NCBI RefSeq assembly: GCF_006175945.1
Contig: NZ_VAJL01000001.1
Coordinates: 2,418,001-2,482,000, forward strand
Source of the DNA: Chryseobacterium mulctrae
GTDB lineage: Bacteria > Bacteroidota > Bacteroidia > Flavobacteriales > Weeksellaceae
Direction: 5' to 3'
Length of the DNA stretch: 64,000 bases
The notes below the pieces were generated by a model. That model saw only the letters and a list, made by a program, of their open reading frames with translations. It made no database searches and was not told where the DNA came from. A program made the translations under genes and the position numbers. Shown here piece after piece: positions 42,754-51,513 of the stretch (positions are counted from its first letter, which is position 1; the number at the start of each line of letters is the position of its first letter).

Positions 42754-43098
42754 TTAATATTCGTCGCTCTCCTGAATCGGAATAGCACGAAGGAAGGTGT
42801 CAAATTCCTCTCCTGGATAATTACTTTCTGCGCCATAAGAATCAATGATAATTCCTAAATTTTGCTCATTATCCTGCAATACATACAAAGCAACATTATC
42901 ATCCGGATTACTGTCGCCTTCGAAACGATAAGTTTTCAGAATTGATAATTCTTCGGGAAGATAATTTTTTTCAGAGTTGTCATATTTCATTTGGCATTGC
43001 TCGTTCATTCGGAATTCTTTATGAATTCCCCTTTTTCTCAAGGTTTCCATGACCTGACTCAGGGTTGTCATTTGGTCATTGTTTTCTGAATGTTCCAT
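42754..43098 (-). CDS. Small acidic protein, Bacteroidota-conserved family
   Basis: A 114-residue cytoplasmic acidic protein. The pattern LRKRGI (N-terminal helix), LSILKTYRFEGDSNPDDNVALYVL and LGIIIDSYGAES is that of a short family in Bacteroidota, often labelled phosphoribosylpyrophosphate synthetase by error; it lacks the PRPP-binding loop, so I do not adopt that name. It converges on the AsmA-like gene. Confidence 0.78.
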   Translation of the reverse strand: MEHSENNDQMTTLSQVMETLRKRGIHKEFRMNEQCQMKYDNSEKNYLPEELSILKTYRFEGDSNPDDNVALYVLQDNEQNLGIIIDSYGAESNYPGEEFDTFLRAIPIQESDEY

Positions 43099-43260
43099 AA
43101 TAATATTTTCATTGTTTACTACAATTATTAAACCATAATTGCGCAGGTTTATTTTAATTCAGCTTTAACCAAATTCCTTTAGATATTAACAAAATTTGTT
43201 GTTTCAGAAATATAAAAAGGTACACTATTTGATATAACACAATACAAAATCGTAAAAAAC

Positions 43261-43452
43261 ATGAAAAAAGAAGTAGGAGTTTTACTGGCAGGAGGAGTAG
43301 GTCTTTTGGCAGTATTAAGTTTTTTAAGCGTAAAGAAAATTTTAGGTAAAAAACATAAAAAATATAACGAGTACTATTCTGATCATCACAGACATTTTGA
43401 TAAAAAAAATGTTGAAGACGATCATGGTATCGAGTTTTTCGCATTAAAGTAA
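43261..43452 (+). CDS. Small single-pass membrane protein
   Basis: A 63-residue protein: short basic N-terminus, one membrane helix (VLLAGGVGLLAVLSFLSV, residues 7-24), then a basic and His-rich cytoplasmic tail (KKHKKYNEYYSDHHRHFDKK). No known family. It has a terminator downstream and clean gaps on both sides, which supports it as a real gene. Confidence 0.6.
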   Translation: MKKEVGVLLAGGVGLLAVLSFLSVKKILGKKHKKYNEYYSDHHRHFDKKNVEDDHGIEFFALK

Positions 43453-43481
43453 GAAGTAGTAAATAGATATAGATTTTTTTA

Positions 43482-43511
43482 AATCCGGCATCCAATTTTA
43501 TTGGTGTTGGA
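43482..43511 (+). terminator. Terminator of the small membrane protein gene
   Basis: AATCC...CCAAT pairs with ATTGG...GGATT with a bulge, followed by eight T. Confidence 0.65.
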
Positions 43512-43583
43512 TTTTTTTTGTGGAAAACTTTAATGTTAAAATTTATTATTTTAGAATGAAAGGTTTATAATTTTACATCAGAA

Positions 43584-44627
43584 ATGCAGAACGAAAATAT
43601 CATAAAAGGACAAGGAGCTCAGCGAAATGTAATCAACCGTTTCGACAGATTTACTTTTGAGCCTGAAGATGAAGATTTCGAATTAGTCAAAACGTCTTTT
43701 ACAGAGGTTTTTCCTAAAACCATTGTCAATCAGGTGAAAAGTGAAGATTTACCGATGGAATATTCCATGAATCCTTATCAGGGTTGTGAACATGGATGTT
43801 CTTATTGTTTTGCTAGACCAACACACGAATATTGGGGTTACAGCGCCGGAATTGATTTTGAAAGAAAAATAATGGTCAAGAAAAATGCTCCGGAATTATT
43901 AGAAAAATTTTTCAAAAAAAGAGGTTATAAACCGGCACCCATTTTAATGTCGGGAAATACCGATTGTTATCAACCCGCCGAAAGACAATTTGAAATTACC
44001 AGACAACTTCTGCAAGTTTGTCTTGATTACAGGCATCCCGTAAATGTTTTGACAAAAAACGCATTGGTTCTTCGTGATATAGATATTCTGAAACCAATGG
44101 CTGAGCAAAATTTAGTTTCTGTATCATTGAGCATTCCGACAATCAATGAAGATTTGCGTAGAAAAATGGAGCCTCGAACTAGTTCGACAAATAATAAACT
44201 AAAAGCGATAGAATTACTTTCTGAAAATAATATTCCGGTTAATGTTATGGTTGCTCCTATTATTCCAGGGCTGAATAGTGATGAACCTTTGAATATTTTA
44301 AAAACAATTTCTGAAGCAGGAGCTCAGAGTTTTGGTTATACTTTGGTAAGACTGAATGATACGGTAGAACCTGTTTTTGTAAAATGGATTGAAGCTCAGT
44401 TTCCGGACAGAGCGCAGAAGGTTTTAAACTTAATCCGTTCTATGCGTGGCGGAAATTTAGGAGACAAAAGATATTTTGAAAGACAAAGAGGCAGTGGAAA
44501 TATTGCGGAAATGATTCATAATACTTTCAAAATCGGAAGAAAAAAGTTTTTTGATGGGAAAGAATTTCCGAAACTTTCTACCGAAGGTTTTACAGGAACT
44601 AAAGAACAGCAATTGAGATTATTTTAA
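43584..44627 (+). CDS. PA0069 family radical SAM protein
   Basis: A 347-residue protein in the PA0069 branch of radical SAM enzymes, related to the spore photoproduct lyase fold. The cluster cysteines are Cys68, Cys72 and Cys75 in GCEHGCSYCFARPTHEYWG. PILMSGNTDCYQPAE, VLTKNALVLRDID and PGLNSDEP follow. The substrate is unknown. A short low-complexity spacer (44632-44665) with ATCAAC words follows. Confidence 0.93.
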   Translation: MQNENIIKGQGAQRNVINRFDRFTFEPEDEDFELVKTSFTEVFPKTIVNQVKSEDLPMEYSMNPYQGCEHGCSYCFARPTHEYWGYSAGIDFERKIMVKKNAPELLEKFFKKRGYKPAPILMSGNTDCYQPAERQFEITRQLLQVCLDYRHPVNVLTKNALVLRDIDILKPMAEQNLVSVSLSIPTINEDLRRKMEPRTSSTNNKLKAIELLSENNIPVNVMVAPIIPGLNSDEPLNILKTISEAGAQSFGYTLVRLNDTVEPVFVKWIEAQFPDRAQKVLNLIRSMRGGNLGDKRYFERQRGSGNIAEMIHNTFKIGRKKFFDGKEFPKLSTEGFTGTKEQQLRLF

Positions 44628-44670
44628 ATTTAAACCATCAACTGACAACTATCAAACCATCAACAATTTC

Positions 44671-46320
44671 TTATCCAATTAATTCTTTTGCCTGCGTTAA
44701 TGCCGCTTCGGTAATTTTGCTTCCGGAAAGAAGCTGTGCAATTTCGTTCAGTTTTTCTTCGTCGTTGAGAGGGATAATCGTTGACTGAGTTTTTCCGTTA
44801 ATATCCTGTTTTACAACTTTATAATTATCATTTCCTTTTGCAGCAACCTGTGCTAAATGAGAGATAACGATCAGCTGCATATCTTCAGACATTTCGCGCA
44901 TCAGGTTTCCAATTTCTTCGGCTACTTTTCCTGAAACTCCGGTGTCGATTTCATCTAAAATCAAAGTCGGAAGTTCATCGCTTTCAGCAATGATTTTCTT
45001 GACAGCAAGCATTACACGGGATCTTTCGCCACCTGAAATGGCTGTCTGAATAGGCTTTAACGGAAACCCTGAATTTGCCTGAAATAACAACTGAATATTC
45101 TCTTTACCAAACTGGTTGTATTCTAAAGCATCACTGATTTCAATATCAACTTTTGCTTTTTCAAGTCCTAGTTTTTTAAGTAAATCTTCTGCTTTTTTAA
45201 TGAAAACAGGAATGCTTTTTTTTCTGTTTTTCGAAAGTTTCTGGCTTAAAGATTCCAGAGATTTTTCTTTTTTAGAAATGTTTTCAAGAATTTGTGCGAT
45301 GTACGCTTCAATTTCTGCCGTTCCTTTCTGTTCGCCTGAAAGCTGATCTCTGATTTCTTTTAAATCTTCAATATCAGAAACATTATGTTTTAGAAAAAGG
45401 GTGTTTATTTTATTGTTAAATTCTAAAAGCTGGGCTAAAGTTTCAGGATTAATTTCAATTCTGTCGGCTTCGTCTTCCAATTCAGAAAGGATATCCTTGA
45501 TTTCTACAAAAGAAGTTTCAAATCTTTCGTTAAGCTCTGCAAAGTTGGTCGAAACTTCTGCAATTTTAGAAAGTTTAGATTTTGCTTCATTAAAAAAGGA
45601 AAGAATTCCTATTTCTTCTTGATGAAATCTGGATAAAAGTTGTCCCAGATTTTCTGAAATCATTCCTGCATTTTCCTGCATAGAAAGCTGATTTTGCAGG
45701 TCTGGATAATTTACATCATCCATTTTCATATCTTCCAGCTCGCTCAAAAGAAATTGCTTATAATCACTTTCTTTGGTGTTTTCTGAAAGCTGAGTCTGAA
45801 ACTTTTTAAGCTGAGTTTTTAAAGTCTGGAATTCATAAAAATCCTGTTGGTAATTTTCAATCAGGTTTTTGTTATCCGAAAGTCCGTCGATGATTTTAAA
45901 CTGATATTCTGACGTAAAAAGATTTGAGGTTTCAAACTGAGAATGAATATCAATCAACTGAGAAGTCAGTTCTTTCAAGATATCCAAAGTTACCGGAACA
46001 TCATTGATGAACGCTCTGGATTTTCCTGAAGGCAAAATTTCTCGTCTGATAATTGTCTGATGCTCATAATCGAGATCATTTTCAATAAAGAATTTTTTAA
46101 ACTGATTGTTCAGTTCAAACTCTGTCTCAACGATACTTTTTTCCTCAGTTTTTGAAATTGATTTTATATCTGCTCTTTCACCCAAAACCAATCGGAGAGC
46201 ACCGAGAATAATCGATTTACCCGCACCAGTTTCACCGGTAATTACCTGTAAACCATTTTTTAAAGATACTTCGAGAGCATCAATAAGGGCAAAATTTTTA
46301 ATGTAAATTCTTGAAAGCAT
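44671..46320 (-). CDS. recN: DNA repair protein RecN
   Basis: SMC-like ATPase that acts on double-strand breaks. The 549-residue protein has Walker A GETGAGKS at 29-36, a long central coiled coil (about 150-350), the ABC signature ISGGERSRVMLAVK and Walker B LPTLILDEIDTGVSGK near residue 455. Length and motif order are standard. It starts a leftward run with DUF4835, coaBC, rpoZ and bamD upstream. Confidence 0.96.
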   Translation of the reverse strand: MLSRIYIKNFALIDALEVSLKNGLQVITGETGAGKSIILGALRLVLGERADIKSISKTEEKSIVETEFELNNQFKKFFIENDLDYEHQTIIRREILPSGKSRAFINDVPVTLDILKELTSQLIDIHSQFETSNLFTSEYQFKIIDGLSDNKNLIENYQQDFYEFQTLKTQLKKFQTQLSENTKESDYKQFLLSELEDMKMDDVNYPDLQNQLSMQENAGMISENLGQLLSRFHQEEIGILSFFNEAKSKLSKIAEVSTNFAELNERFETSFVEIKDILSELEDEADRIEINPETLAQLLEFNNKINTLFLKHNVSDIEDLKEIRDQLSGEQKGTAEIEAYIAQILENISKKEKSLESLSQKLSKNRKKSIPVFIKKAEDLLKKLGLEKAKVDIEISDALEYNQFGKENIQLLFQANSGFPLKPIQTAISGGERSRVMLAVKKIIAESDELPTLILDEIDTGVSGKVAEEIGNLMREMSEDMQLIVISHLAQVAAKGNDNYKVVKQDINGKTQSTIIPLNDEEKLNEIAQLLSGSKITEAALTQAKELIG

Positions 46321-46391
46321 AGATCAGAATCAGATTACGTTTGTTAGTGCAAATATAAAATTTACAAGTCAGAATTCAAGAATTATGCCTG

Positions 46392-47291
46392 TTACTTCCA
46401 CTTATTCCATCTGGATTCTGTGTTCTTTGGAGAGAAAATAATCATCTGTTGCTTCAACGTACCGATGTTTACAGCTCCGTTATTTCCGGAATTGAAAATA
46501 TTGAATATCTCATCTGCTTTATTATCCATAAAAAGATTGAAGAAATAATTCTGCTGGAAAGAGTTTTCGTAGGTTTTAAGCTGCATTAAAGCATCAAAAA
46601 TAATTTTCTTAGCCTGTGTTTGGTCCTGATTAAACAACCCGTCTAAACCAGCTCTGTGGTAAGTATAAATCGTAGAACGAAGTTGGCTCATATTCGGATT
46701 AAGAATCTCACCAATTAAAATAGAACGGCTCTTGGGTTCATTAATCTGATTCCAGCCTTCATAATTTCTATTTTGTGAGTTTTGGGCAATCTGTTGCGCT
46801 TTAGAAAACCACTGAGTTCCACCCATCGACTGAAAACTGTCTGCATCGTAGCCTAAAATAAGGTAAACATAAAAGCTGATCACATCGATTAAGTTTTTTC
46901 CCGAAAATTGTCTTTCGTTGAAGATAAGATTTTCGTTTTCAGCATATTCGAAAGCAAATCTGGTGTCCTGAAGATTTAAAAGTGGAGATTCGTATGAGCT
47001 GCTAAATACAGGACGAACCGCCTGAACAACTAAAATTCCTTTAAATCTGTTTCCATCTCTCTCGCTGAGAACAATCGAGAAATTTGATTTTATTTTTTCA
47101 AAATTCTGAAGTCTTTTCCCTGTCCAGCTTGTGTTGTTGATGAAATCTCTGAGACTTTTCTCCAAAGCTTTATAAGCCTGTGTGTTACTTCCGCCCAATT
47201 GCTGAGAATTTACATTAACTGTAGCCAGAAGTTCCTGAGAAACCCCAAAATTGAATACAATCAGAAAAAAGAGTATGATTATTTTTTTCAT
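46392..47291 (-). CDS. DUF4835 family secreted protein
   Basis: A 299-residue protein with an N-terminal signal peptide (IIILFFLIVFNFGVSQ), then LLATVNVNSQQLGGSN, WTGKRLQNFEKI and YVYLILGYDADSF, which are landmarks of the Bacteroidota DUF4835 family. It is probably periplasmic or outer-membrane associated. The order coaBC, DUF4835, recN is conserved in flavobacteria, which supports the call. The function is unknown. Confidence 0.9.
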   Translation of the reverse strand: MKKIIILFFLIVFNFGVSQELLATVNVNSQQLGGSNTQAYKALEKSLRDFINNTSWTGKRLQNFEKIKSNFSIVLSERDGNRFKGILVVQAVRPVFSSSYESPLLNLQDTRFAFEYAENENLIFNERQFSGKNLIDVISFYVYLILGYDADSFQSMGGTQWFSKAQQIAQNSQNRNYEGWNQINEPKSRSILIGEILNPNMSQLRSTIYTYHRAGLDGLFNQDQTQAKKIIFDALMQLKTYENSFQQNYFFNLFMDNKADEIFNIFNSGNNGAVNIGTLKQQMIIFSPKNTESRWNKWK

Positions 47292-47329
47292 TTGACAAAT
47301 TAAAAGTTGAAAACGGAAATTTATAACAT

Positions 47330-48532
47330 TTATTTTAAAAACTGAGCTTCAATACAATCGAGAATATCTTTAGCGACATTTTCTTTTGATTTTAAATCAA
47401 ATTCCATTTTCTCTGTTTTGGTAAATATCTTTATTTTATTGGTGTCATTTTTAAAACCTGCACCTTCGTCACGAAGTGAATTCAGAACAATCATATCTAG
47501 ATTTTTCTTTGCCAGTTTTCCTTTTGCATTTTCTTCTTCGTTCTGAGTTTCCAAAGCAAATCCAACTAAAAACTGGTGCGCTTTTTTATCACCCATCGTT
47601 TTCAGAATATCTGGATTTTTGATGAGTTCTATTGTGAAAGTGTCTTCGTTTTTTTTAATTTTTTCCGAGGCCACTACTTTCGGAGCGTAGTCTGCAACTG
47701 CGGCACTTGCGATTCCTATATCGATGGTATCATAATATTCGAAAACTTTATCGAGCATTTCTTTTGCTGATGTAATTCTGTGTAACTCGATATTTTGATG
47801 TTTAGGTTTCAAAGAACTTGGTCCTGAAATCAAAATTACTTTTGCTCCTCTTTTTGCAGCTTCTTCAGCCAAAGAAAACCCCATTTTTCCTGAAGAATGA
47901 TTTCCTATAAAACGAACAGGATCAATGGCTTCATAAGTTGGTCCGGCAGTAATTAAAACCGTTTTTCCTTGCAAATATTTTTTTTGATCTGAATTAAAAA
48001 ACTCTTCAATAGTTTTTACAATCGTTTCTGGTTCTGCCATTCTTCCCTGGCCGACTAAACCACTTGCCAGTTCGCCACTTTCTGCAGGAATTACAGTGTG
48101 ACCAAATTTTTCGGCAAGTTTCAGATTGTTTTTAGTTGAAGGATGTTGATACATATCCAAATCCATTGCAGGAGCAATGAAAACCGGGCATTTTGCAGAC
48201 ATATATGTCGCAATCAACAAATTATCACAAATCCCGTGAATCATTTTTGCCAAAGTATTTGCTGTACAAGGCGCAACAATCATTACATCTGCCCAAAGTG
48301 CCATTTCAACATGACTGTTCCAGGTTCCGTTGTCGCTGTAAAATTCTGTATAAACAGGATTTTTTGAAAGCGTGGAAAGACTCAGTTTGGTCACAAAATG
48401 TTCTGCATCAGGAGACATAATTACCTGAACTTCGGCGCCTTTTTTTACCAAATCTCTAATGAGAAAATGAATTTTATAGGCAGCTATTCCACCAGAAACG
48501 GCAATGAGAATCTTTTTCCCGGAAATACTCAT
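47330..48532 (-). CDS. coaBC: Bifunctional phosphopantothenoylcysteine decarboxylase / phosphopantothenate synthase
   Basis: Coenzyme A biosynthesis: ligates cysteine to phosphopantothenate and decarboxylates the product. The N-terminal flavoprotein half (1-190) has SGGIAAYKI, NTLAKMIHGICDNLL and PAMDLDMYQHP. The C-terminal synthase half has ITAGPTYEAIDPVRFIGNHSSGKMG and the KKNEDTFTIELIKNPDIL loop. Total length 400 is typical. The start follows rpoZ after a terminator, so it may have its own promoter. Confidence 0.96.
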   Translation of the reverse strand: MSISGKKILIAVSGGIAAYKIHFLIRDLVKKGAEVQVIMSPDAEHFVTKLSLSTLSKNPVYTEFYSDNGTWNSHVEMALWADVMIVAPCTANTLAKMIHGICDNLLIATYMSAKCPVFIAPAMDLDMYQHPSTKNNLKLAEKFGHTVIPAESGELASGLVGQGRMAEPETIVKTIEEFFNSDQKKYLQGKTVLITAGPTYEAIDPVRFIGNHSSGKMGFSLAEEAAKRGAKVILISGPSSLKPKHQNIELHRITSAKEMLDKVFEYYDTIDIGIASAAVADYAPKVVASEKIKKNEDTFTIELIKNPDILKTMGDKKAHQFLVGFALETQNEEENAKGKLAKKNLDMIVLNSLRDEGAGFKNDTNKIKIFTKTEKMEFDLKSKENVAKDILDCIEAQFLK

Positions 48533-48646
48533 GTAGATTTTTTTAAAGGACTAATTTACTGATTTTTTCAAGAATGTCTTTATCTTAATGATCAGCATTT
48601 TATCTGCAATTGAGAATTTAAACAGAATTGATATATACAAACAACA

Positions 48647-48680
48647 AAAATCATAGAAGAAACGAATCTTCTATGATTTT
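48647..48680 (-). terminator. Terminator of rpoZ
   Basis: AAAATCATAGAAGA / TCTTCTATGATTTT with a 6-base loop; the T-run follows on the minus strand. Confidence 0.88.
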
Positions 48681-48703
48681 ATATTTTATAAAAATAAAAT
48701 TTA

Positions 48704-49027
48704 TTATTTTCTTTCTTCAGTCTTTCTGAAATATACATCACCGTCTAACCATTCTTGGATAGCAATAGATGTTGGCTTCGGAAGTTTTTCGTAATGTTTT
48801 GAAATTTCGATTTGCTCTCTGTTTTCAAAAACTTCTTCCAAAGTAGAGTTGTGAACAGCAAATTCGTCTAATTTATTGTGTAATTCAGTACGGATTTCTG
48901 CATTGATCTGCTCTGCTCTTTTCCCCATGATCACAATAGCTTCATAGATTGAACCTACTTTATCTTCAATCTTATCTTTATCGTAAGTAATAGTATTTAC
49001 TTCTGCTTTTGTATCTTTTACGCTCAT
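48704..49027 (-). CDS. rpoZ: RNA polymerase omega-like subunit
   Basis: A 107-residue protein of the Bacteroidota omega family. GSIYEAIVIMGKRAEQINAEIR matches the conserved region 1 pattern (YE-x-V-x-x-x-x-RA-Q). The C-terminal half, with IAIQEWLDGDVYF, is specific to this phylum. It lies between coaBC and bamD, the usual order. Confidence 0.9.
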   Translation of the reverse strand: MSVKDTKAEVNTITYDKDKIEDKVGSIYEAIVIMGKRAEQINAEIRTELHNKLDEFAVHNSTLEEVFENREQIEISKHYEKLPKPTSIAIQEWLDGDVYFRKTEERK

Positions 49028-49069
49028 TTTGAGAAAATTATTTTATTTATAAGGTGGCAAATTTACGAA

Positions 49070-50065
49070 TTATCTTTGGATTTTGAAAGTCGCCGCAGGA
49101 GGAGGTGTCTGTAACGCTGCACTGTCCCTCTGAATTTGCATTGCTTTCTTCTCGTTAGCGATTTGTTCTTTTATTTGCTGCTCTGTTTTATTCTGTTCTG
49201 CAAGCTTATCGGCAATCTTTTTTTGTTTTGCTGTAAGTACTGCAATTTTTTCTTCCATTTGTTTTTTAGCGACAACAAAATCTTTTTTCTCTTTTTCAAG
49301 TTTTTCTCTTAAGTCAAGAGCTGTTTTAGAATATTCTGTATTCGGAAGTTCTTTTTCAACCTGTCTTGTAAAAGCCAAAGCGCTTTCAATACGCTCTCCT
49401 TTTAAATCATAATTTGATCCTAAAGCTAAAGAATAACGCGACTTCATCATATAATCATAGATTTTCGGACGAAGCTTTGTACTTGGAAAATCATCCAGAA
49501 CATTTTCAAAAGTGGTAACTGAAGCTTTGTAGTCTGCCATTTTGAAATATTGTTTGGCATTTTCATAAGCTTTGAATTCCAATTTATAAGAAAGCTCATC
49601 AATCATTGTATTGATGTTTTTTGATCTTTCAGAATTAGGATATGCATTCAAAAACTCCTGAAGCTCATTAATAGCCAATTCTGTACTCGACTGATCTAGG
49701 TTATAATCCATAGAGCCGTTGTAGTAACACAATGCAGACATATAAGCAGCTTCTTCTTTTCTGTTATCCTGAGGGAAACTTACCGAAAAGTTTTTAAACT
49801 GATTTCCAGCCAGTCTGTAGTTTTTATCGTAATAATTGGCATACGCAGAATTGAAAACCACATTTGGCGCATCATCTGTACCTGCAACCAAATTTGGAAG
49901 TCTGTCATAAAGTGCCAATGCATTTTTCCACTTCTTTTTAGCAAAATTTTCGTTTGCAGCTTTAAGAATAAAGTTTTTGTCTGCACTTCTCAACGCTTTT
50001 TCCTGCTGACTTTTGCACGATGCCAAAACAGCAATGGCGAAAATACCTAAAATATACTTTTTCAT
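49070..50065 (-). CDS. bamD: Outer membrane protein assembly factor BamD
   Basis: Lipoprotein of the BAM complex that inserts beta-barrels in the outer membrane. Start at ATG 50065 gives signal MKKYILGIFAIAVLASC with the lipobox Cys at about 17. Tetratricopeptide repeats span residues about 30-240 (NAYPNSERSKNINTMIDEL). A Lys/Glu-rich coiled coil covers the last 90 residues, which is longer than E. coli BamD. The frame to 50191 adds 42 residues without signal character. Confidence 0.92.
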   Translation of the reverse strand: MKKYILGIFAIAVLASCKSQQEKALRSADKNFILKAANENFAKKKWKNALALYDRLPNLVAGTDDAPNVVFNSAYANYYDKNYRLAGNQFKNFSVSFPQDNRKEEAAYMSALCYYNGSMDYNLDQSSTELAINELQEFLNAYPNSERSKNINTMIDELSYKLEFKAYENAKQYFKMADYKASVTTFENVLDDFPSTKLRPKIYDYMMKSRYSLALGSNYDLKGERIESALAFTRQVEKELPNTEYSKTALDLREKLEKEKKDFVVAKKQMEEKIAVLTAKQKKIADKLAEQNKTEQQIKEQIANEKKAMQIQRDSAALQTPPPAATFKIQR

Positions 50066-50162
50066 ATAAAATGTAACAGTTTTCGGGTTTACCGACCTAT
50101 TAATTTGCAAAAATATAACTTTTTTGCTAAAAGATTTTTTTTTATGATTATTTAACGTAAAA

Positions 50163-50792
50163 TTAGTCTGCGGCGTATCCCAAAACAGCAAAAATATTCA
50201 TTAAGAGATTCATTCTCACCTTTTTTTCTGCTTCTTTGGTGTAAGATTCGTCATCTTTGTGAGGAACATACAGCTCGTAGAAATTTTTATTTCTGATGAC
50301 AAACAAGGTAGAACCAAGTATTGTGGTAAGGATATCCTCTGGTTTTGGTGTAAATGTGAAAGCTCCTGAAGTAACCCCTTTTTTGATGACTTCATCTAAT
50401 TTTCTTACAAAAAGCTGATAAAAATCCAGTAACTCGTCTTTGAGATTCTCTGTATGACGAAGTTCCTGAGTGACAAAACCATGAAAATAGTTATATCTGA
50501 AAAGCTGGCTGACAATATATTTGATCATTTCCTTCATCTGCATTTCGGGTCTGCCGTCTTTTATGGTGTCTGCAAATTCAGAAAAATTCTCTCTTGTTTT
50601 TAATACTCTATACTGATATAGATAAGACATCATCTTTTCTTTAGAGCCAAAATAATAAGAAATCATTGCGACATTGATATTGGCTTTTGTGCTAATATCT
50701 CGTACAGATGTTCCCTCATATCCTTTCTTGGCGATGAGTTCTTCGGCAATATCAAGAATGTGAATTTGCTTCTCAGAAAACTTTTTTCCCAT
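50163..50792 (-). CDS. TetR/AcrR family transcriptional regulator
   Basis: A 209-residue one-component regulator. The N-terminal helix-turn-helix (residues about 8-50) reads KQIHILDIAEELIAKKGYEGTSVRDISTKANINVAMISYYFGSK with the family's YYFG end; the rest is the ligand and dimer domain. Start ATG 50792 precedes it directly. It is divergent from the TatD-like gene, with a palindrome at 50829-50842 between them that may be its operator. It could instead regulate a distant efflux gene. Confidence 0.93.
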   Translation of the reverse strand: MGKKFSEKQIHILDIAEELIAKKGYEGTSVRDISTKANINVAMISYYFGSKEKMMSYLYQYRVLKTRENFSEFADTIKDGRPEMQMKEMIKYIVSQLFRYNYFHGFVTQELRHTENLKDELLDFYQLFVRKLDEVIKKGVTSGAFTFTPKPEDILTTILGSTLFVIRNKNFYELYVPHKDDESYTKEAEKKVRMNLLMNIFAVLGYAAD

Positions 50793-50828
50793 GACTAGGT
50801 TTTTAGTAAAGTTAAGACTTTTTAACAT

Positions 50829-50842
50829 ATCTGTAAACAGAT
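50829..50842. promoter_or_regulatory. Palindrome in the TetR/TatD divergent gap
   Basis: ATCTGT-AA-ACAGAT is a perfect 6+6 palindrome; flanking AACAT and GTT extend the symmetry with one offset. It lies 37 bases before the TetR start and 45 before the TatD-like start. TetR proteins often bind such sites to repress their own gene. Confidence 0.5.
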
Positions 50843-50875
50843 GTTTAATAATTTTCAATCTTACGGTAATTGTAG

Positions 50876-50883
50876 TATTTTTG
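50876..50883 (+). promoter_or_regulatory. -7 element of the TatD-like gene
   Basis: TATTTTTG at 50876-50883, three bases before the ATG at 50887, so transcription would start at or inside the first codons; no TTG at the usual distance. Confidence 0.4.
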
Positions 50884-50886
50884 AAT

Positions 50887-51513
50887 ATGGAATTTTTTGA
50901 TTTTCATCATCATAAGAAAAATATAAGTAAAGGGATTTACAATCTGGAATATGGTGAAGCTCCACCAGAATTTCTATATTCAATAGGAATTCATCCTCAA
51001 GATATTCAATTGGAAAATATTGAGAGTCAATATGATTGGTTAAATTCTAATATTACTGAAAATTGTTTTGCGATTGGTGAATGTGGTCTCGACGGATTGA
51101 TTTCTAACGAACAAAAAATACAGGAACAAGTTTTTAAAAGGCAAATTGAAATTTCTAATGAGTTTCAAAAACCTTTGATTATTCATTGTGTAAGAAAATT
51201 CTACGAAGTGATTTCTTTCAGGAAGATGGCAAATCAACCGATGATTATTCATGGTTTTAACAAAAAACAGAACATTGCAAATGACTTACTTAAAAATAAA
51301 TTTTATTTGAGTTTTGGAAAACCTGTTTTGTATAATCTATCTTTGCAGAATGTTTTAAAGACAATTCCTTTAGATAAAATGTTTTTGGAAACCGATAATG
51401 AAGATTTTAATATCGAAGAATTATATATAAGGGTTTCAAAATTAAAAGGGATTTCTTTAGAAAGACTTAACGAACAAATTTCAGAAAATTTAGAAACGAT
51501 TCAGCATGGATAA
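50887..51513 (+). CDS. TatD family metal-dependent hydrolase, short
   Basis: A 208-residue protein with the TatD metal-site residues: DFHHH at 5-9, SIGIHPQD, the Glu in IGECGLDG, His in IIHCVR and IIHGF, and Asp in LETDNED. Canonical TatD (about 255) is longer, but all ligands are present. Proposed activities of the family are 3'-5' DNA exonuclease or D-aminoacyl-tRNA deacylase. Start at ATG 50887 is chosen since the longer frame overlaps the TetR promoter. The stop overlaps the tcdA start by 8 bases. Confidence 0.87.
   Translation: MEFFDFHHHKKNISKGIYNLEYGEAPPEFLYSIGIHPQDIQLENIESQYDWLNSNITENCFAIGECGLDGLISNEQKIQEQVFKRQIEISNEFQKPLIIHCVRKFYEVISFRKMANQPMIIHGFNKKQNIANDLLKNKFYLSFGKPVLYNLSLQNVLKTIPLDKMFLETDNEDFNIEELYIRVSKLKGISLERLNEQISENLETIQHG

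Noticed and set aside
42754..43098. Annotation as phosphoribosylpyrophosphate synthetase
   Set aside because: At 114 residues it lacks the PRPP-binding loop and is far shorter than the roughly 310-residue enzyme; the name is a known propagated error for this small family.
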